A stretch of DNA of 64,000 nucleotides, from assembly GCA_964584785.1 (NCBI GenBank), contig CAZPBY010000038.1:11275-75274 (forward strand), given 5' to 3'. The position numbers were made by a program, and so were the translations under genes. Source of the DNA: JAHFTY01 sp964584785. GTDB lineage: Bacteria; Acidobacteriota; Terriglobia; 20CM-2-55-15. Positions 15,466 through 22,931 of this stretch are shown in pieces (the stretch's first letter is position 1; each line of letters opens with the position of its first letter). The notes under the pieces were generated by a model. It was not told where the DNA came from, did not search any database, and saw only the letters and a list, made by a program, of their open reading frames with translations.

Positions 15466-18372
15466 TCAAAAACTGTACTTCACATTGAGCTGTGCCGTTC
15501 GCGTCGGACCGCCGTTCAAAATTGTCCTCAAGATCAAAAACGTATCCGGAGTGCGGCGATCGCTGCTGGGCGTGCTGAAGTTAGCGCGATTCGTCACGTT
15601 GAACACGTCGATGTGTGCCTGTAGATAACGGCTCTCCGACAGATTGAAACGCCAACCCGCGCGCATGTTCAGCAACGCATAGTTGGGTCCGCGAGCACCC
15701 CGGACGCCGCCCTTGTAATCCACGGTGTACGCATTGGCCCCCGCTCCGGTGTAGTTCCCGGCGGATAAAGGTTCCTGGAACGATCCATTGCGATCCGGGT
15801 CCGTACTGCTATCGGTCAGCGTGAATGGTGTTCCGCTGGTGAACTGATAGACGCCGCTCAGCATCAGACCGTGAGTGTGCGGAATCATAAACGACCCGTC
15901 CACCGAGAGGATGTGCGGACGATCTTCGCCGGTGCGACCCAGATTCTGATCCAGGTTCAGCTGATCCAGAACCTGTGTACTGATCGTTTCGATGTTCCCG
16001 GGTGATGCGGTGTTGCCGTAACTCTTCGCCAACGTATAGGAGACTCGATAACTGTGGTTGTGACTGAAGCGCTTGTTCAAGCTCACTTGCAGGGAATCGT
16101 AGTCGGCCCACCCTCCATTGATGATCTCATTCACGGATGCGGTGAACCTCGGATCGATGCGGACAAGCGTTGCGGTCCGGCTGGTGCTTGTCCTCAGGCC
16201 GGGATTGAGATCCTTCTGCAGATACATCTTCCGCATATTGATGTGCACATAGTCGCCGCTCAGCGATGCGTTCCGGCCCAGCTGCCGTTCGTAACCGATT
16301 GTCGCCTGCCGGGAGTACGGCAGTTCGCGATCCGGGTTATCGAAATTGACGGTCCCGACATTTTTCTGAACAGTTCCCTTCGGGAACATCTGATCGAGAA
16401 GTGCTCGATTGACGACGGGTCCGTTCACAAGGAAAGGATCCGTTGGAAGCCTTCCCGCTGACGGTCCCGGATCGACGTTGTTCGGGGGGAAATTGACCGT
16501 GAACGACGGCGAGTAAACCGCGCCGGTCACGAAGCTGTTGAAGACGGAGTAAGGTGTTTTCTGGTAGTAGAGACCCCATCCTCCGCGGATCACCGCGCCG
16601 TCACTCAACTTCAACGAGGCACCAAGCCGGGGCGAGAAGTTGTTCTTGTCGAGCGGATACTTCGAAGGATCCGAAAACAGGTAGTTATCCTTCAAGTAGG
16701 TCGGCACATTTTCCAAGTCGTATCGAAGGCCGATGCTCGCCGTCAGACGATTGTTGACCTTCCATTTGTCTTGTGTGAAGAAACCGATTTGCTTTCCCTT
16801 CACACGGAAATCGGAAACGCCCGGCACTCGGATGGTCAATCGATCCGGGTAGGTTCGAGGATTGGCGGGGTTGAAGTCGAGGTCACTGGCGGAGAAGCGG
16901 AACGATCCATTCTGTGAACCCGCATCGAAGGTGTGCAGCGGAAGGTAGTAGTATGACGCTCCAAACTTGAGATCGTGGTCGCCAAGCCTGTCGGGCAGGA
17001 ACCATGCGAACGTTTCATCGGCCTGGTACGCCGGATCCATTCGTCGATTCGCTCGAGTGCTGATGCCGTCCGTGAAACTCTGGTGCACGAGTTCCGGGGC
17101 CAGCGAAGCCTGGTCGCCCCTGGCGAAGTAAGCGGGATTTCCAAAGAACACATCCTCATGGGTATAGGACAGCTTGAGCGTGTTTACCTTGGTGTGTCCG
17201 ATGACGGAATTCCAGGTTCCTACCATTGTCCAATCCACATCGTTTTCCTGCTCGAGGCGAGGCTTCGTGAACGTCGTCGATGTGTACTGATCCGTCTGAG
17301 GCGATGACTCGCGCAGCCAGCGTACGGCCCAGGTGTTGTATGCATTGATCTGGTGGTCCACGCGCGCCATCCAATTCCAGACGTCGTCGTGTGTGGCCGC
17401 CGTGAAGTTCAGTTCCGGACGCGCGAGGATATTGATGGTCCGGCCGCGGTTCTGCGAGATCCGTTCGAGGTTTCCAAAGAAATGCAGCTTGTCCTTGATG
17501 ATCGGGCCGCCGAGGTTTCCTCCAAACTGCAGTTGCCGCGCGTTGGGTTTATCCAGGTTTTGTTGCGCCGCGAAGTAGTCGCGGACGGTCATGGACTGAT
17601 TCTGGAAGAACGTAAACGCGGTTCCATGAAGCTGATTCGTCCCCGACTTCGATACGGCGTTCACGACACCACCAGCCATGCCGAATTCGGCATCGAACTG
17701 GCTTGTCAACAGCTGGAACTCCTGCACGGCTTCGACGGGGACACGGGCCTGAGAGCCGCCGTTTCCATTGTTGAAGTTGTCGTTGTTGCCCGCGCCATCG
17801 AGCGCGTAGCTGACGTTCCGAACATTCTGCCCGTTGACACGAACGGAGTCTGCGCCGAAGGAGTCGGTCGAGATCGTCGCCGTCACGCCGGGCAGCAGGC
17901 TGAGATAGGACGTGAAATTCCGGTTCAGCGACGGCACGTCCGTCAGTTCCTGGGCGTTGACAGTTCCCCCAAGCTCCTTCGAAGTCGTATCGACCAGTGC
18001 GGCTTCAGCGGTAACCGTCATCGCTTCCTCGATCGCGCCGACTTCAAGCTGAACCTCAATGTCCTGCGTTTTGCCGACTTCCACGCGAACGCCGCTGCGT
18101 TGATATTTCTTGAATCCGGGAAGCTCCGCGTTGACCTGATAGACGCCCGGTGTCAGAGAGCTCATGAAAAACGAACCATCCTCTCCGCTGATCAGTTCGC
18201 GGAACATTCCGGACGCTTCGTTCCGGGAGACGATAGACACACCTGGAAGCACAGCGTGTTGCTGATCGATGACATGGCCGCGCAGGGCCCCGGTTCCCTG
18301 CTGTGCCAGTGACGGTGCCGCCAGGGCAAGACACACGAGGGCGGCGTCGAAAAAGCGAGTAGTGGCTCGCAT
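15466..18372 (-). CDS. Oar-like TonB-dependent outer-membrane receptor with carboxypeptidase-regulatory domain
   Basis: This 968-residue protein has a strong ribosome site (AAGGAGG) before the ATG at 18372 and a signal peptide ending in AAPSLAQ. Residues about 28-110 are a carboxypeptidase-regulatory-like domain (GALRGHVIDQQHAVLPGV and on). A plug domain follows with VNGQNVRNVSYALDGAGNND and GGVVNAVSKSGTNQLHGTAF. The rest is a beta-barrel that ends in TAQLNVKYSF, with the terminal aromatic residue used in outer-membrane assembly. The organisation is that of the Oar/CarboxypepD_reg receptors that are very numerous in Acidobacteriota. The ligand is not known; saccharides or peptides are common guesses for the family. 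A promoter candidate lies near 18477-18503. Confidence 0.93.
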   Translation of the reverse strand: MRATTRFFDAALVCLALAAPSLAQQGTGALRGHVIDQQHAVLPGVSIVSRNEASGMFRELISGEDGSFFMSSLTPGVYQVNAELPGFKKYQRSGVRVEVGKTQDIEVQLEVGAIEEAMTVTAEAALVDTTSKELGGTVNAQELTDVPSLNRNFTSYLSLLPGVTATISTDSFGADSVRVNGQNVRNVSYALDGAGNNDNFNNGNGGSQARVPVEAVQEFQLLTSQFDAEFGMAGGVVNAVSKSGTNQLHGTAFTFFQNQSMTVRDYFAAQQNLDKPNARQLQFGGNLGGPIIKDKLHFFGNLERISQNRGRTINILARPELNFTAATHDDVWNWMARVDHQINAYNTWAVRWLRESSPQTDQYTSTTFTKPRLEQENDVDWTMVGTWNSVIGHTKVNTLKLSYTHEDVFFGNPAYFARGDQASLAPELVHQSFTDGISTRANRRMDPAYQADETFAWFLPDRLGDHDLKFGASYYYLPLHTFDAGSQNGSFRFSASDLDFNPANPRTYPDRLTIRVPGVSDFRVKGKQIGFFTQDKWKVNNRLTASIGLRYDLENVPTYLKDNYLFSDPSKYPLDKNNFSPRLGASLKLSDGAVIRGGWGLYYQKTPYSVFNSFVTGAVYSPSFTVNFPPNNVDPGPSAGRLPTDPFLVNGPVVNRALLDQMFPKGTVQKNVGTVNFDNPDRELPYSRQATIGYERQLGRNASLSGDYVHINMRKMYLQKDLNPGLRTSTSRTATLVRIDPRFTASVNEIINGGWADYDSLQVSLNKRFSHNHSYRVSYTLAKSYGNTASPGNIETISTQVLDQLNLDQNLGRTGEDRPHILSVDGSFMIPHTHGLMLSGVYQFTSGTPFTLTDSSTDPDRNGSFQEPLSAGNYTGAGANAYTVDYKGGVRGARGPNYALLNMRAGWRFNLSESRYLQAHIDVFNVTNRANFSTPSSDRRTPDTFLILRTILNGGPTRTAQLNVKYSF

Positions 18373-18476
18373 TGTCGTTCCTCCTTAACCTCACCAACAT
18401 ATTTTCGCGACCAGGATGCCGATGCGCGTCGTACTCCCGATCGTCGTCGCTTAAGATTTTGAAAAGTTGGTGCGAA

Positions 18477-18503
18477 GTTATAGCGGTGGATTGAAAACGT
18501 CAA
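18477..18503 (-). promoter_or_regulatory. candidate promoter of the Oar-like receptor gene
   Basis: On the minus strand TTGACG (18503-18498) is followed after 15 bases by TATAAC (18482-18477). TTGTTG three bases further upstream gives an 18-base spacer. This would leave a leader of about 100 bases before the ATG at 18372. The match to the sigma-70 consensus is good but the shorter spacer is not ideal. Confidence 0.4.
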
Positions 18504-18511
18504 CAACGAAT

Positions 18512-18529
18512 GTGGCAGCTCGGTGCCAC
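18512..18529 (-). terminator. small hairpin after leuD
   Basis: GTGGCA and TGCCAC form a 6-bp stem around a 6-base loop, 45 bases after the leuD stop. Only a broken T-rich stretch follows, so if it ends leu transcription it does so weakly. It sits between the leu operon and the Oar promoter candidate. Confidence 0.3.
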
Positions 18530-18573
18530 GTTTCCTTCGTAGCGAATCGGGATGTCTGACGAAATTCGGCCGT

Positions 18574-19113
18574 TTATCGCACCTGCCGCTGGTTTTCGAA
18601 CGCGCGGATTTGTTCTTCGTGTTTCAGGATATAGCCCAACTCGTCGACTCCTTCGAGAAGGCAGGCTTTCGAGAAGGAGTCGATCGCGAAGCGGATGGCA
18701 TTCAACCCGGCGGCTGAAATCGTTTGAGATGGAAGGGCGATTGTCAGGATGGCCGTTGCGGGAAGTTCGAGCAAACGGGCATGCTGAGCGGAATCCAGCG
18801 TGATCGGTAAGAGTCCATTCTTGAGAGCATTCTGCCGGAAGATATCGCTGAACCCCGTCGCGATGACTGCGCGAAAGCCCCGATCCATCAATGCCCACAC
18901 CGCGTGCTCGCGCGAACTGCCGCAGCCGAAATTGTCACCGGCGATGAGAATCTGCGCGTCCTTTTCAAGTTCCGGGGCCCAATCCTCAAACAAATGCGTT
19001 CCCAAACCAGAGCGTTCGGTCACCTTCAGGAATCGCGCGGGTATGATCTGATCGGTATCGATGTTTGCTCTCAGCAGTCGCGCGGCGCGCGATGTCAGAG
19101 TCTCGAATTTCAT
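18574..19113 (-). CDS. leuD: 3-isopropylmalate dehydratase small subunit
   Basis: This 179-residue subunit (usual length about 170-200) starts at the ATG overlapping the leuC stop (ATGA). It has the family motifs ANIDTDQIIPARFLK, then FGCGSSREHAVWAL, and FRAVIATGFSDIFRQNALKN, which form the swivelling domain of the aconitase-like enzyme. With LeuC it isomerises 2-isopropylmalate to 3-isopropylmalate through an isopropylmaleate intermediate in cytosolic leucine synthesis. It is the last gene of the leuABCD operon. Confidence 0.96.
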   Translation of the reverse strand: MKFETLTSRAARLLRANIDTDQIIPARFLKVTERSGLGTHLFEDWAPELEKDAQILIAGDNFGCGSSREHAVWALMDRGFRAVIATGFSDIFRQNALKNGLLPITLDSAQHARLLELPATAILTIALPSQTISAAGLNAIRFAIDSFSKACLLEGVDELGYILKHEEQIRAFENQRQVR

Positions 19114-20519
19114 CTTCCGTTTCCCAGGAACTCGCGTGCATCGGCGATTCGGCCCGCAACCGCGGATGCTGCTGCGGTAAGCGGCGATGCCAGAAACGTT
19201 CGTCCGCCGCGGCCTTGCCGTCCTTCGAAATTTCGATTGCTTGTGCTGACCGCAGCCTGGCCGGGCTGCAGCTGATCTCCATTCATCGCGATGCACATGC
19301 TGCATCCCGCCTCACGCCATTCGGCTCCGGCGTCGAGAAACACGCGGTGCAGTCCTTCAGCCTCAGCCTGGCGTTTCACCTGCTGGGAACCGGGCACAAC
19401 GAGCACACGCATGCCGGGGCTCACGTGACGTCCACGCATCACTTTTGCGGCAGCTCGAAGATCCTGCAGGCGCGAGTTCGTGCAGCTGCCGATGAAAACC
19501 ACGTCGATCGGATAACCGAGAAGTTGCTGATGAGGTTGGAGGCGCATGTATTCGAGTGATCGTTGAAGCTGCGACTTCGTAGCGCTGTCCGTGCATTCCG
19601 CCGGGTCGGGGACAACGCCGTTGATGGCAACGCTCATCGCCGGATTTGTGCCGAACGTGATCATTGGTTCGATTCTCGAGGCGTCAATCGTGACCGTTTT
19701 GTCAAAGCGAGCATGTTCGTCGCTTCTCAGATGGCGCCAACCTTTTACAGCGATCTCCCAGTCGTGGCCTTTGGGCGCTTGTTCACGGCCCGCCAGGTAC
19801 TGGAACGTGACGTCATCCGGGGCTATCAGACCCGCCCGCGCACCAGCCTCGATGGACATGTTGCAGACGGTCATTCGTCCTTCCATATCCAGGTTGCGAA
19901 TGGCGCTCCCCATGTACTCTAACACGCAGCCGACTCCGCCTCCGGTACCGGCCTCGCGGATAAATGCGAGGATCATGTCCTTTGCAGTGACGCCGCGGTT
20001 CAAAGTGCCATCAAAGCGAACTGCAAAGTTGCGAGACTTGCGGGCAAGCAGGCACTGAGTGGCGAGGACCTGCTCCACCTCTGTCGTGCCGATACCGAAA
20101 GCCAGGGCGCCAAAAGCGCCGTGAGTGGATGTATGACTGTCGCCGCAGACCACGACGCGGCCCGGTTGGGTGAGACCAAGCTCCGGTCCGATGACGTGGA
20201 CGATGCCTTGATTCGGGTGCTCGAGCCCCAGCAGACGGATTTCGTGTTCGGCACAGTTTGCTTCCAGCCGGCGTACCTGCGCTGCAGCTTCGGAGTCGAC
20301 GGCATCGAGCGATCGCGAGATCGTCGGCGTGGAATGATCGGTCGTGGCGATCGTCAAATCCGGACGCCGAACGCGGAGGCCGCGGCTCTGGAGTCCCGTG
20401 AACGCTTGCGGGGACGTCACCTCATGCACGAGGTGCAGGTCGACGTAAAGGATGGCCGGCGCTTCGCTCTCCGGAGTGACGAGATGGGATTCCCAGATTT
20501 TATCGTAAAGAGTTTTCAT
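19110..20519 (-). CDS. leuC: 3-isopropylmalate dehydratase large subunit
   Basis: This 469-residue protein (E. coli LeuC is 466) starts at MKTLYDKIWESH, 11 bp after the leuB stop. Longer in-frame versions add nothing family-like. It holds aconitase-type motifs: VVCGDSHTSTHGAFGALAFG, then VFIGSCTNSRL with the first [4Fe-4S] ligand Cys, and GCSMCIAM with the other two ligands. It forms the iron-sulfur active-site subunit of isopropylmalate isomerase with LeuD. Its stop overlaps the leuD start, which favours equal expression of both subunits. Confidence 0.97.
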   Translation of the reverse strand: MKTLYDKIWESHLVTPESEAPAILYVDLHLVHEVTSPQAFTGLQSRGLRVRRPDLTIATTDHSTPTISRSLDAVDSEAAAQVRRLEANCAEHEIRLLGLEHPNQGIVHVIGPELGLTQPGRVVVCGDSHTSTHGAFGALAFGIGTTEVEQVLATQCLLARKSRNFAVRFDGTLNRGVTAKDMILAFIREAGTGGGVGCVLEYMGSAIRNLDMEGRMTVCNMSIEAGARAGLIAPDDVTFQYLAGREQAPKGHDWEIAVKGWRHLRSDEHARFDKTVTIDASRIEPMITFGTNPAMSVAINGVVPDPAECTDSATKSQLQRSLEYMRLQPHQQLLGYPIDVVFIGSCTNSRLQDLRAAAKVMRGRHVSPGMRVLVVPGSQQVKRQAEAEGLHRVFLDAGAEWREAGCSMCIAMNGDQLQPGQAAVSTSNRNFEGRQGRGGRTFLASPLTAAASAVAGRIADAREFLGNGR

Positions 20520-20530
20520 TCGCTGCGACG

Positions 20531-21622
20531 TCACATGGCGTCGGGTGTGCGCAGGAAATCGCAAACCAGTTCGCCCATCTCCTTCGTTGAAACGCGCCGG
20601 TCGCTGGCGGTCGCTTTTCCGGTTCTGCTTTTCAGATCGGGCGTTCGATAACCGCGGTTCAACACGCGCTGGACGGCTCGATCGAGTTTGGTTGCTTCCC
20701 GAGTCAAACCCAGGCCGTGTTCCAGCAGCATGGCGACGGAAAGAATCGCGCCGATCGGATTTGCAGCACCGGTGCCGGCAATGTCGGGTGCGGATCCATG
20801 AATCGGCTCAAATATTCCGACGGCGCCGCCGATGCTGGCGGACGGCAGCAACCCGAGGCTTCCCGCCAGCATCGCGGCTTCGTCGCTCAGGATATCGCCA
20901 AACATGTTCGAGGTTACGATGACGTCGAACTGCTGCGGCTTGGCGATCAATTGCATCGCGCAGTTATCGACGTACATGCTGCGGAACGCGATGTCCGAAT
21001 TCTGTTCGGCGACCTCGGCACAGACTTCACGCCACAAAGCGGAACTTTCCAGAACGTTGGCTTTGTCTACAGACACCACATTGCGGCGCCGGTTTTTGGC
21101 CAACGCAAACGCCGTGTTCGCGATGCGGCGGACTTCTTCGCGGCTATACGACTCCGTGTTGTAAGCGCGGCCGTTTTCCGTTCCGCGGGGCGTGCCGAAA
21201 TAAATTCCGCCGAGCAGTTCACGAACGATCATCAAATCGACGCCGCGAACACACTCGCGGCGAAGCGGCGACGCGTCGAGTATTCCTTCGGAAACAGAAA
21301 CAGGCCGGAGGTTGGCGTAATTGCCGAGCGCGGTTCTTAAATCGAGAAGCCCGCGCTCCGGACGCTTCGACGGCGGAAGGTGATCGTGTTTGGGGTGTCC
21401 GACTGCCCCAAGCAGAACTGCCTGTGAGCGAATACAGAGGTTTCGTGTTGCCTCGGGGAATGGCGCGCCGTGACGATCGATGGCGATGCTGCCGATGTCG
21501 CCCTCGACGATTTCGAAAGTGTGATTGTATTCGTTGGCGATCACGTCCACTGTGCGGCGTGCTTCGCGGATCACTTCGGGCCCGATTCCATCGCCTGGAA
21601 GTAGCGCGATGAGGGCTTTCAT
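20531..21622 (-). CDS. leuB: 3-isopropylmalate dehydrogenase
   Basis: This 363-residue protein is of normal length. It opens with IALLPGDGIGPEVIREARR and has GAVGHPKHDHLPPSKRPE, IVRELLGGIYFGTPRG and the Mg2+/substrate segment VTSNMFGDILSDEAAMLAGS. The nucleotide region FEPIHGSAPDIAGTGAANPI is typical of NAD-dependent members. It oxidatively decarboxylates 3-isopropylmalate to 2-oxoisocaproate, the leucine precursor. The start overlaps the leuA stop by ATGA, and leuC follows after 11 bp. Confidence 0.97.
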   Translation of the reverse strand: MKALIALLPGDGIGPEVIREARRTVDVIANEYNHTFEIVEGDIGSIAIDRHGAPFPEATRNLCIRSQAVLLGAVGHPKHDHLPPSKRPERGLLDLRTALGNYANLRPVSVSEGILDASPLRRECVRGVDLMIVRELLGGIYFGTPRGTENGRAYNTESYSREEVRRIANTAFALAKNRRRNVVSVDKANVLESSALWREVCAEVAEQNSDIAFRSMYVDNCAMQLIAKPQQFDVIVTSNMFGDILSDEAAMLAGSLGLLPSASIGGAVGIFEPIHGSAPDIAGTGAANPIGAILSVAMLLEHGLGLTREATKLDRAVQRVLNRGYRTPDLKSRTGKATASDRRVSTKEMGELVCDFLRTPDAM

Positions 21623-22773
21623 ACCGTGTGCGCGTCCTGAACAATGGACAGAAGATCGTCGTCGAACACTTCCTTCTGCCTGGCGGCGATCTCGAGAAAA
21701 TCGATGTAGGCGCGATCGAGCTCCGCGGAGCTTAGTGAAATGCCCAGAGAACGAAATCGCGCGTCGAGTGCGTGTCTGCCGGAATGCCGGCCTAATACAA
21801 GACGGCTTTCCGAAATGCCGACGCTTTCCGGGGACATGATTTCGTAGGTCACCGGTGCCTTCATCACACCATGCTGATGGATGCCGGCTTCATGCGCGAA
21901 AGCGTTTCGGCCGACGATCGCTTTATTGGCCTGGACGCTTGCGCCCGTTACTTCCGCAAGCAACTGGCTGGTCCGATAGATCTCCCGTGTGTTGACGCCG
22001 GTTTCGACCTTCATATACCGCTTGCGAACGTTAATGGCCATCACAGTCTCTTCAAGAGAGGCATTGCCGGCGCGCTCGCCGATTCCGTTGATGGTGCATT
22101 CCACCTGGCGAGCTCCGTTGAGGACACCGCTCAGACTGTTCGCAACAGCCAGGCCAAGATCGTTGTGACAGTGCGTGCTGATCGTCGCCTTCTCGATGTT
22201 TTGTACGCGTTCACGAATTGTCCGGATGAGCCACCCGTATTCATCGGGCATCGCGTAGCCAACGGTGTCGGGAACATTAATAACAGTCGCGCCCGCATCA
22301 ATCACGCATTCAAAAACCGAACACAGATAGCTGACGTCCGATCGGGCGGCGTCTTCGGCGGAGAATTCAACCTCGTCGCAATACCGGCGAGCCAGTTCCA
22401 CCGCTTCGACGGCCATGATGAGCGCTTCGTCGCGGTGCTTTCCGAGCTTGTGTTTCAAATGAATGTCGCTGGTCGCGAGGAATGTATGGATGCGGGGACG
22501 CCGAGCGTTTTCGATGGCCCGCCAGCAGCGTTCGATATCCTGAGGTAACGTTCGCGCCAGACCGGCGATCGCCGGTTCGCGCAGCTCGCGCGCGATCAGG
22601 CGCACGGCTTCGAAATCGGAATCGGACGCGATCGGGAATCCCGCTTCGATCACGTCTACTCCCAATGCTTCAAGCTGATGAGCCATCCGCAGCTTCTCGC
22701 GCTTGTTCATGCTGAAGCCCGGTGCCTGTTCTCCATCCCGCAACGTGGTATCGAAAATGGCTACTCTATCCAT
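21619..22773 (-). CDS. leuA: 2-isopropylmalate synthase lacking the C-terminal regulatory domain
   Basis: I start at ATG 22773 (MDRVAIFDTTLRDGEQAPG); a TTG at 22791 is the alternative. The TIM-barrel has the catalytic DTTLRDGEQ at the N-terminus, the metal-binding HCHNDLGLAVANSL, and INGIGERAGNASLEE. The subdomain with GIHQHGVMK and LGRHSGRHAL is also present. The protein stops at about 384 residues, after a short helical region, where typical bacterial LeuA (500-plus residues) continues into the leucine-binding LeuA dimer domain. It should condense acetyl-CoA with 2-oxoisovalerate. Leucine feedback through that domain is not possible. A related Claisen-condensing enzyme (homocitrate or citramalate synthase) is less likely given the leuBCD context. 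Confidence 0.93.
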   Translation of the reverse strand: MDRVAIFDTTLRDGEQAPGFSMNKREKLRMAHQLEALGVDVIEAGFPIASDSDFEAVRLIARELREPAIAGLARTLPQDIERCWRAIENARRPRIHTFLATSDIHLKHKLGKHRDEALIMAVEAVELARRYCDEVEFSAEDAARSDVSYLCSVFECVIDAGATVINVPDTVGYAMPDEYGWLIRTIRERVQNIEKATISTHCHNDLGLAVANSLSGVLNGARQVECTINGIGERAGNASLEETVMAINVRKRYMKVETGVNTREIYRTSQLLAEVTGASVQANKAIVGRNAFAHEAGIHQHGVMKAPVTYEIMSPESVGISESRLVLGRHSGRHALDARFRSLGISLSSAELDRAYIDFLEIAARQKEVFDDDLLSIVQDAHTV

Positions 22774-22899
22774 GAGCGATAGCGTAAGCAAAGCCGCCGC
22801 GTCAGGTCACATCAATAGAATTTATCAGCCGATCAGGTTGTGGGTAATATGACAGGTGGAGTTCACGAGTACCTGTCCAAATCCCGCGATTCTCAATGA

Positions 22900-22931
22900 T
22901 ATGATCCGCCCCAACATAAGGAGACCCTGCC
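22900..22931 (+). promoter_or_regulatory. possible -10 box and ribosome site of the M16 peptidase gene
   Basis: TATGAT at 22900-22905 resembles a -10 box and AAGGAG near 22917-22922 is a good Shine-Dalgarno site before the ATG at 22932. I see no convincing -35 element. The 158-bp region between the divergent leuA and peptidase genes holds no other clear structure, and no leucine leader peptide was recognised on the leuA side. Confidence 0.3.

Noticed and set aside
22774..22931. Leucine attenuator leader peptide before leuA
   Set aside because: No short ORF with clustered leucine codons and no terminator/antiterminator pair was found on the minus strand.
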